A stretch of 17,847 bases of DNA, taken from assembly GCA_964426135.1 (NCBI GenBank), contig CAYRPN010000119.1, positions 1 through 17,847 on the forward strand, read 5' to 3'. Source of the stretch: CAYRPN01 sp964426135. GTDB lineage: Bacteria; Planctomycetota; Phycisphaerae; Phycisphaerales; Phycisphaeraceae. The position numbers and the translations under genes were made by a program. A model generated the notes under the pieces. It ran no database searches, was not told the DNA's origin, and saw nothing but the letters and a program-made list of their open reading frames with translations. Below are positions 13,218-17,847 of the stretch, one piece after another (within the stretch, counting starts at the first letter, position 1; the number at the start of each line of letters is the position of its first letter).

Positions 13218-13571
13218 ATGAGCATCCGCCGAGTGGTTCCGAACCTGAAGTCCGATCGCTTCGAGGAGAGCAGGAAATTCTATGCCCAGTTCCTGGGCTT
13301 CAACGTCGCGATGGACATGGGCTGGATTGTGACGTTTGCCTCTCCGAGCAATCCGACCGCGCAAATCACGCTCCTGGCGAGTACGGACGGCACGACGCCG
13401 CACCCCGACATCTCCATCGAGGTCGACGACGTGGATGCGCTGTACGCCAAGGCGAAGGAGCAAGGACTCACGATTCCGTACCCGTTGACGGACGAACCCT
13501 GGGGCGCCCGGCGGTTTTACGTGGTGGACCCGAACGGGGCTGTGATCAATGTGATGTCGCATCGGAAGTGA
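13218..13571 (+). CDS. VOC-family protein (glyoxalase / bleomycin-resistance fold)
   Basis: A 117-residue protein, the usual length of a single-unit vicinal oxygen chelate protein with two beta-alpha-beta-beta-beta modules. Module one runs from RRVVPNLKSDRFEESRKFYAQFLGF to the TFASPS strand. Module two has DISIEVDDVDALYAKAKEQGL and ends in the classic WGARRFYVVDPNGAVINVM. E68 and position 101 in FYVVDPNG are in the region of metal ligands in other members, but the substrate cannot be predicted. The ATG at 13218 is preferred over an upstream GTG because AAAGG (13206-13210) lies seven bases before it and the fold starts here. It converges with the DUF3037 gene, with only 14 bases between the two stop codons. 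Confidence 0.92.
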   Translation: MSIRRVVPNLKSDRFEESRKFYAQFLGFNVAMDMGWIVTFASPSNPTAQITLLASTDGTTPHPDISIEVDDVDALYAKAKEQGLTIPYPLTDEPWGARRFYVVDPNGAVINVMSHRK

Positions 13572-13585
13572 GGCTTAACCGGACA

Positions 13586-14377
13586 TCAGGCAGGCTTTGC
13601 TTCCTTTTCGATTCGTTCCACAAGCTTTTCAATTTCGTAGCTTGGGTAAGCCGCGATTTTGTATTCGTCAAACACTCGCGTTGCCCGGATACCCGTTTCA
13701 GCCATTTTGGTTCCGCTCCCAACTTGCAGTACCACGGTCACATGCATCCGAAGGTGCCTTTGGATCAGGTCCGATTCAACCGCAGTCCTTGCCGCGGTGT
13801 TGACGCCTCGGGTGGACGGTTCCAATGCCAACGGGAGCACCAAATTCAGAGTGCCGTTCTGATACGCATATGGAGCAATGATATTTTTCTCGATCAGAGG
13901 GACTTGAATGTGTTCGTCAAATCGGATGCGCTCGACTAATCCCGGCGCCCGCAGCTTACGATCAAGTTGCGGCAGCAGCGGAGTCGCCTCGACACTTACC
14001 CGATGGCCAACGACCAGATCGGTGAACAGGTCGATGAGTGTGGCCGCCGGGTCACTGACTCGAATCGGCCTTGCCGGCGTCAAGATGAAATCGTTGGCCC
14101 GCGTGTGAATGTATCGCTGCAGTTCCTCCATATTCAAAAAGTCAGACTTAAAATCGACGATTCGATTCCTGATCGCCTTTTTTGCAGTTGTCAAATAACC
14201 CGGGTCATGGCGCAGATCGGGAAAGACTCGCCTGATTCTGTCGTTCGATCGGTCAATCTGTACATCCACGTAGTCCAAGTCGGGGCAAACGAGCACCGCT
14301 CCGACATTGACCGATTCCAATCGGGCTGGGTCGGGGCAGAACTGAATCAGGCTGTAGTGTGCTCTTTTAGGAGTCAT
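13586..14377 (-). CDS. DUF3037 family protein (partner of the HipA-like kinase)
   Basis: A 263-residue soluble protein. The N-terminus YSLIQFCPDPARLESVNVGA (8-27) is the typical opening of DUF3037 proteins, followed by VLVCPD, a basic helix (RIRRVFPDL) and a long helical body. The biochemical function is unknown. Its ATG overlaps the last codon and stop of the upstream HipA-like gene (ATGA, 14374-14377), so the two are cotranscribed and probably translationally coupled, which suggests they act together. DUF3037 genes next to HipA-like kinase genes are an arrangement I recall from other bacteria, but I know of no worked-out mechanism. The base composition appears less GC-rich than in most neighbours, suggesting acquisition by transfer. 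Confidence 0.85.
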   Translation of the reverse strand: MTPKRAHYSLIQFCPDPARLESVNVGAVLVCPDLDYVDVQIDRSNDRIRRVFPDLRHDPGYLTTAKKAIRNRIVDFKSDFLNMEELQRYIHTRANDFILTPARPIRVSDPAATLIDLFTDLVVGHRVSVEATPLLPQLDRKLRAPGLVERIRFDEHIQVPLIEKNIIAPYAYQNGTLNLVLPLALEPSTRGVNTAARTAVESDLIQRHLRMHVTVVLQVGSGTKMAETGIRATRVFDEYKIAAYPSYEIEKLVERIEKEAKPA

Positions 14378-15255
14378 TTTGCATCGCCTCCGTTCTGGAG
14401 GTCAAAGAGCGTCGGACGCCAATTCTTTGTGCCAATCTCCTCTCCCAGTGAGGCGTGAATGTGATTCGCCACGAAGGAAGCGCGTCGGACCAGAAAATCC
14501 GCCATGGCCGCTCGTGTTGCGGAATCGACGGACCACTGGAGCGGAATCGTCTCAATCATAGCCTCAACTTCAGGCATGGTGCATGTCTTCAGCTTATCGG
14601 CGGCGGCGCGGACGACGTCAGAGACCATGAATCGCTTGAATGCAGGGAACAATCCATAGACTGTCGAATCCTGAACAAGCCCGATATCCGACAGGTGGCG
14701 ATTCAGTTCTCCACCACAGGTGAAGGCCTCCGAAAAATCCATCGCTACAAGCATCCAGCCGCCAGGCGTCGCCGCAACTCTCGCTAGAAAAACATTGTCG
14801 TGTTTGATGCGAGCACCGCGCGTCGCTGTCGATGGTCGAAAACGATCACAATTGCGTATCCACGTATCGAGGACGACAAGCCGCGAGATGTCGTTCTTAT
14901 TATGAATCATTTCCAACAAATCATCCGATCCATCCCAATTGATTCCGGTCACGGTCTTCGTGGCAAACGCTGGGCCTGGGCCTGCCGCACCCACAACATC
15001 TCTCTTCTCGTTTTCGAGTTCGAAGGTGTCAATCTCTGTAAGTTCAATCAGGCCGTATTCGAGTGTCGGTAAGCCGAGCCACTCCGCGAGCTGATGCCCC
15101 ACCCATTCGCAGGCAAGAGGATGAGGCGCGCGCGGCGAACCAAGCGGCTTGATGTGAGCTTTTCCCCGGTCGGTCATCACAATCGACGTACACATGCTTG
15201 TGCCGACACACTTCTCGAAGCGAACGAACACAGGTTGGGCGCGCCATCTCGGCAT
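14374..15255 (-). CDS. HipA-like kinase family protein
   Basis: A 293-residue protein with a HipA-type kinase layout. There is an N-terminal strand region with lysine K36 (AHIKPLG), E50 in ACEWVGHQLAEWLGLPT (the helix-C position), the catalytic loop DTWIRNCDRFRP (130-141, D137), N154 in HDNVFLA, and the metal-binding D173 in AMDFSEAF. The kinase residues are therefore all present and the protein is probably active. HipA toxins phosphorylate glutamyl-tRNA synthetase, but this shorter HipA-like family has no assigned target that I know of. No hipB-like DNA-binding antitoxin gene is adjacent. The partner is the coupled DUF3037 gene. The ATG at 15255 has no clear Shine-Dalgarno. TATGAT at 15299-15304 (minus strand) is a possible -10. 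Confidence 0.82.
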   Translation of the reverse strand: MPRWRAQPVFVRFEKCVGTSMCTSIVMTDRGKAHIKPLGSPRAPHPLACEWVGHQLAEWLGLPTLEYGLIELTEIDTFELENEKRDVVGAAGPGPAFATKTVTGINWDGSDDLLEMIHNKNDISRLVVLDTWIRNCDRFRPSTATRGARIKHDNVFLARVAATPGGWMLVAMDFSEAFTCGGELNRHLSDIGLVQDSTVYGLFPAFKRFMVSDVVRAAADKLKTCTMPEVEAMIETIPLQWSVDSATRAAMADFLVRRASFVANHIHASLGEEIGTKNWRPTLFDLQNGGDAK

Positions 15256-15662
15256 GAAGTCACAGGATCATTGCGTTCCGCGGCTGAAACATGGCAGGAT
15301 CATACCATCAGCTGCAGAAAAGTCTGTTGCGGCAGTGCGACGTCGGCGGACCACAATGTTGGTGAAGCCAGATCACTTCGTATCCGGCTCATTTCGTCTG
15401 TCAATTCACTGAAACCCTCAATGCAGATTGGCCAATGTAAGGTGTGTATGCCACGCCCGGCGCGCCGGGTGTCGGTTGTTCTTTGGCAATTCGTGATGGA
15501 CCTGCCGAGGTGGAAAACTGCGACGCAGTGGTGGCCGGAATGTGGCCGGAAAGTGTCCTACCTTTTTGGCAGCCAAAACGACAAGTGGCGGTGAAAGCAG
15601 GAGTTACGATTGATTTTGACCCCACGGGGGTGCGTGGCCGGCCACTCTGGGGGGAGGGAATG
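15256..15662. other. Unassigned region upstream of the HipA-like gene
   Basis: No recognisable gene in about 400 bases; short frames on both strands lack domain character. It contains a perfect 14-base palindrome CCCGGCGCGCCGGG (15456-15469) and a possible TTGACA on the minus strand near 15399-15404. The composition resembles the HipA-like/DUF3037 operon, so it may belong to the same acquired segment or be a decayed mobile element. Confidence 0.45.
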
Positions 15663-15767
15663 AGCCGTTAGCTAAAAGCCGTTAGCCATTAGCCGTTAGC
15701 CGTTAGCTGAAAGCCGTCAGCATTAACCATCAACCACTAACTACTCACGACTATCCATTAGCCTTCT
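15663..15767. repeat. Heptamer array AGCCGTT and decaying units
   Basis: Starts with AGCCGTT and keeps a 7-base phase through AGCTAAA, AGCCATT, AGCTGAA and AGCATTA into increasingly degenerate units (ACCATCA, ACCACTA, ACGACTA). AGCCGTT is the same word as in the array at the regB stop (9646-9694), here on the opposite strand. Confidence 0.85.
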
Positions 15768-15774
15768 CGCCTCA

Positions 15775-15814
15775 CCCCCTCACCCCTTCACCCTCCCACC
15801 CCCTCATCCCCCCA
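15775..15814. repeat. Octamer array (CCCCCTCA type), five units
   Basis: CCCCCTCA, CCCCTTCA, CCCTCCCA, CCCCCTCA and TCCCCCCA follow each other in an 8-base phase right after the heptamer array, upstream of the CAP-domain gene. Confidence 0.75.
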
Positions 15815-15831
15815 TCCCCGCCCGCCGATAT

Positions 15832-15861
15832 CGGACAGAGGCTTCCTTGGATCGTTATACT
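15832..15861 (+). promoter_or_regulatory. Candidate promoter of the CAP-domain gene
   Basis: CGGACA (15832-15837, 4 of 6 to TTGACA), an 18-base spacer and TATACT (15856-15861, 5 of 6 to TATAAT). Transcription would begin near 15868, leaving a leader of about 37 bases without a clear Shine-Dalgarno. Confidence 0.5.
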
Positions 15862-15904
15862 GGCAGTCCCCGCTGAATCCCGCCTTCAGGCTCCGGTCCT
15901 TCCC

Positions 15905-17065
15905 ATGCAAAACGCCGCCTTTCGATTCTGGTTGCTCGCTTTCGCTGTCGCCGCGTTCAGCTTCGGTGCAGGCCGCGACGCGGCGGCACAGTCCAAGCAC
16001 GACGGCGATGTGATCCTCTCCATCGCCCGGCGAACGCTGGCGGCGGAGAAGGCGGCTGAGGCGCTGGCGCAGGACCCCGTCGCCCTGGCGATCAGCAACA
16101 ACGATGCTCAGTCGATCATCAATGCGTTCCGCACGGGCAAGGATCGCACCAGCCGGGAACGGGCGGTCGGCGCGATCATCCAGATCGGCGGCAACGCGCC
16201 GGGCCGGCTGATGCAGGTGCTGCAGACCGAGCTGACGGCCAAGATGCGCAACTACAAGAGCGTGCTGCAGGACGAAGTCGTCGCCACGCTCAAACGCAAG
16301 CGCGGCGAGGGCGGCGTTGCTGAGGTCACCAAGCTTCAGCAGCAGATCGTCGATCTTCAAAAAGACCCCGGCCTGACCAAAGACATGATCGTCAAGACCG
16401 GCGATCCGGCGATCAAGCGCCTGGAGGAACTGCTCAGCATCGACCGTCGCACCGTGCTTGCGGGCAGCAAACCGCTGGCGACGGCGAAGCAGGAACTGGC
16501 GGACGTGGTGACCTTTGCCGGCCGGCTGGCGCAGCATGTATCGAAGGAAGATCGCCGGCTGCTGGAGAAGTTTCCCAGCGTCGCGGTGATCGAGGCGGAC
16601 CTGAACGCAGCGGAGGAAATGGCGGCGGTCGTCGCGATGCCGATCCGCGAAGAATGGCAGGACGTGCTGATGCAGAACATCGCCCTGGCGAAGGAGATCG
16701 ACAGCGAGGAAGCCAAGGGCATCGAGATGCTCAACCTGATGCGGTTGCGGGCGGGGATGCAGCCGCTGCTGATCGATCTGAAACTGACCGAGGCATCGCG
16801 CGGGCACAGCAAGGACATGCGGACGCTGGGCTTCTTCTCGCACACGTCGCCGGTGTCCGGCAAGAGCTCGCCGTGGGACCGGGCGAAACTGGCGGGCACC
16901 AGCGCCAGCGGCGAGAACATCTTCATGGGCTCAGCCAATCACGACGTGGCCATCATGGCGTGGTGGCACAGCCCCGGCCACTTCAAGAACATGATGAACC
17001 CCGGCTTCCGCCGCATCGGCCTGGGTCGGCTGGATGTGCACTGGACGCAGATGTTTGGGAGTTAA
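15905..17065 (+). CDS. Secreted CAP-domain (SCP/PR1, YkwD-like) protein
   Basis: A 386-residue exported protein. The signal peptide is 1-29 (LLAFAVAAFSFGAG...AAAQ). Residues 35-265 are a long, mostly helical region with charged amphipathic helices (IINAFRTG, VGAIIQIGGNAPGRLMQVLQ, VTKLQQQIVDLQKD), possibly helical repeats or coiled coil. The C-terminal CAP domain (273-386) has LNLMRLRAG, H301 (RGHSKDM), FFSHTSP (H313), GENI (E337) and WWHSPGHFKNMMNP (H359), the His/Glu set typical of the fold. Bacterial CAP proteins are extracellular or envelope proteins, mostly of unknown activity. The C-terminus seems slightly short, ending just after HWTQMFG. The ATG at 15905 gives the signal peptide. The gene converges on the DUF501 gene through inverted 9-base repeats. 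Confidence 0.92.
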   Translation: MQNAAFRFWLLAFAVAAFSFGAGRDAAAQSKHDGDVILSIARRTLAAEKAAEALAQDPVALAISNNDAQSIINAFRTGKDRTSRERAVGAIIQIGGNAPGRLMQVLQTELTAKMRNYKSVLQDEVVATLKRKRGEGGVAEVTKLQQQIVDLQKDPGLTKDMIVKTGDPAIKRLEELLSIDRRTVLAGSKPLATAKQELADVVTFAGRLAQHVSKEDRRLLEKFPSVAVIEADLNAAEEMAAVVAMPIREEWQDVLMQNIALAKEIDSEEAKGIEMLNLMRLRAGMQPLLIDLKLTEASRGHSKDMRTLGFFSHTSPVSGKSSPWDRAKLAGTSASGENIFMGSANHDVAIMAWWHSPGHFKNMMNPGFRRIGLGRLDVHWTQMFGS

Positions 17066-17068
17066 TGG

Positions 17069-17180
17069 TAGAGAAGGTAGAGAAGGTAGAGAAGGTAAGG
17101 GAAGGTATGGAAGCTAAAGAATCGGATTCAGATTTCTTGCTTCACTACCTTCTTTGCCTTCCTTACCTTCTCTACCTTCC
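17069..17180. repeat. Inverted 9-base arrays between convergent genes
   Basis: Three TAGAGAAGG units (17069-17095) and degenerate ones begin three bases after the CAP gene's stop. Four units of the inverted type (CTACCTTCT, TTGCCTTCC, TTACCTTCT, CTACCTTCC) run 17145-17180. The last of these contains the DUF501 stop codon (17172-17174). The arms could pair around a centre of about 40 bases. A further inverted copy, 17722-17748, lies before the DUF501 start. Confidence 0.88.
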
Positions 17181-17714
17181 TTTATCCCCGCACTTCACCC
17201 CGTACCTTTCCACCAGAATCGCTCCGATCGCATTGCCGGCGGCCAGATGATGCGCCAGGTGCAGATGCAGACATTTCACCGTAGCGCGATTGACGATGCC
17301 GCCGATGCCGCGCGAGTCGAAATCAGAGTTCAAGCCGAGCTGGACCACGAGCGCCCGATCAACCGCCGTGAGCAAGGCCCGTCGCTGGACAATGTAGTTC
17401 GCATGATCGCGCTCGACCGCGGCCCGCAGCGAATCATCGCCGGCGATTTCCGCTTCGATCACACCGATCAGGCCATCACGCTCCAGATGGGAGACCTGCT
17501 GGCGCAGGCTGGGACAGGTGAGCCAATACAGCGTGGGGAACGGCACGACACGCGGCGGCTCGTCCGGATGCAAGCGACTTCGCACGCGGCGCAGCGGATA
17601 GTTGACGATCACGCTCGGATGACCGGCTGGACACCGAGCCCCCACCGCGACCACACCGTGCGGCACTCGCCCGAGTTGAGCGGCGATCAGGGATTGGTCG
17701 GCGGGGGAAAGCAT
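17172..17714 (-). CDS. DUF501 family protein
   Basis: A 180-residue soluble protein matching DUF501 through its length: GVVAVGARCPAGHPSVIVNYPLR (20-42), FPTLYWLTCPSLRQQVSHLE (59-78), a central helix DHANYIVQRRALL and IGGIVNRATVKCLHLHLAHHLA (128-148). Conserved C28, C67 and C138 with H140/H142/H145 could bind a metal, but the function is unknown. The ATG at 17714 is preferred: an upstream extension (to 17792) runs through 9-base repeats and encodes a non-family leader. The last codons and stop come from an AAGGTAG repeat unit, so the natural C-terminus may have been replaced by repeat sequence. It is bracketed by inverted copies of the same array. Confidence 0.9.
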   Translation of the reverse strand: MLSPADQSLIAAQLGRVPHGVVAVGARCPAGHPSVIVNYPLRRVRSRLHPDEPPRVVPFPTLYWLTCPSLRQQVSHLERDGLIGVIEAEIAGDDSLRAAVERDHANYIVQRRALLTAVDRALVVQLGLNSDFDSRGIGGIVNRATVKCLHLHLAHHLAAGNAIGAILVERYGVKCGDKGR

Positions 17715-17721
17715 GGGCGTG

Positions 17722-17832
17722 GAGAGAAGGTAGAGAAGGTAAGGAATGCGACCGAAATAACCTCCCGATTCTCGTCCAACTGACCGAGTCAAAATTTCTA
17801 AGGAAATGAGGAAACGAGGAAAGCAGGAACAG
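17722..17832. repeat. 9-base array and octamer array at the window end
   Basis: GAGAGAAGG and TAGAGAAGG followed by a degenerate unit (17722-17748), directly upstream of the DUF501 start and inverted relative to the copies after that gene. At 17801-17832 four 8-base units (AGGAAATG, AGGAAACG, AGGAAAGC, AGGAACAG) follow. No gene is visible in 17715-17847. Confidence 0.75.
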
Positions 17833-17847
17833 ACACAATTCAGGCGA

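Noticed and set aside
12684..13562. Long frames through the 20-base array and palindrome
   Set aside because: They encode a periodic Arg/Pro/Ala peptide in several frames and run into the VOC gene antisense.
15401..15625. Short frames as transposase remnants
   Set aside because: I could not recognise any transposase motif; left as an unassigned region.
15788..16843. A 351-codon open frame on the minus strand
   Set aside because: It is antisense to the CAP-domain protein and shows shadow composition rich in His, Arg and Gln.

Overview
The window looks like a planctomycete, probably a deep or Phycisphaerae-like lineage. The evidence is a secreted PQQ-type beta-propeller protein with the NWPQWRG start common in Planctomycetota, an 87-residue CxxC protein of a type I remember from planctomycetes, a 16S rRNA that departs from the standard planctomycete and EUB338 probe sites, high GC, and wide intergenic spaces full of repeats. 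The class assignment is inference. A run of exactly 100 N (4860-4959) marks a scaffold gap.

Layout. 1-925 is the 5' part of a 16S rRNA gene on the minus strand, cut by the window edge. It is preceded by a leader with hairpins, a boxA and two tandem promoters (to about 1423). Then follow a small minus-strand CxxC protein (1863-2126), a Nudix hydrolase (2424-2969) and a BFD-like [2Fe-2S] protein (3267-3533) that sits inside a composite inverted repeat. Ribosomal genes rpmI and rplT (3774-4670) follow, with a promoter, a Rho-independent terminator and an odd ladder of three hairpins between them. After the gapped palindromic element come a LOG-family phosphoribohydrolase (5073-5834) and a SRAP/YedK DNA-protein crosslink sensor (6233-6997). 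On the minus strand are an outer-membrane porin-like protein (7444-8397) and a RegB/RegA-type redox two-component pair (kinase 9686-11152, regulator 8888-9454). On the plus strand are the PQQ-like propeller protein (11440-12702) and a VOC protein (13218-13571). A minus-strand two-gene operon of a HipA-like kinase and a DUF3037 protein overlaps by ATGA (13586-15255). Last are a secreted CAP-domain protein (15905-17065, plus) and a DUF501 protein (17172-17714, minus).

Functionally the genes are mostly independent housekeeping or envelope units. Clear partnerships are rpmI-rplT, regB-regA and hipA-like-DUF3037. The last pair is the best candidate for a little-described system: it looks less GC-rich than its neighbours, is translationally coupled, and lies beside an unassigned stretch.

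The most unusual feature is the intergenic DNA. At least nine sites carry tandem arrays with a strict 7-base period, but the heptamer differs from site to site (GGAGACA, CTCCTCA, GCACTTT, GGAAGTG, TTTAGGG, AAAAGTC, AACGGCT, AGCCGTT). Arrays of 8, 9, 20, 21 and 32 bases also occur. Several start at or within a few bases of a stop codon and carry stop triplets, and some occur as inverted pairs around a gene or spacer. A second layer is a family of palindromic elements whose arms begin TTTAGC and end GCTAAA.
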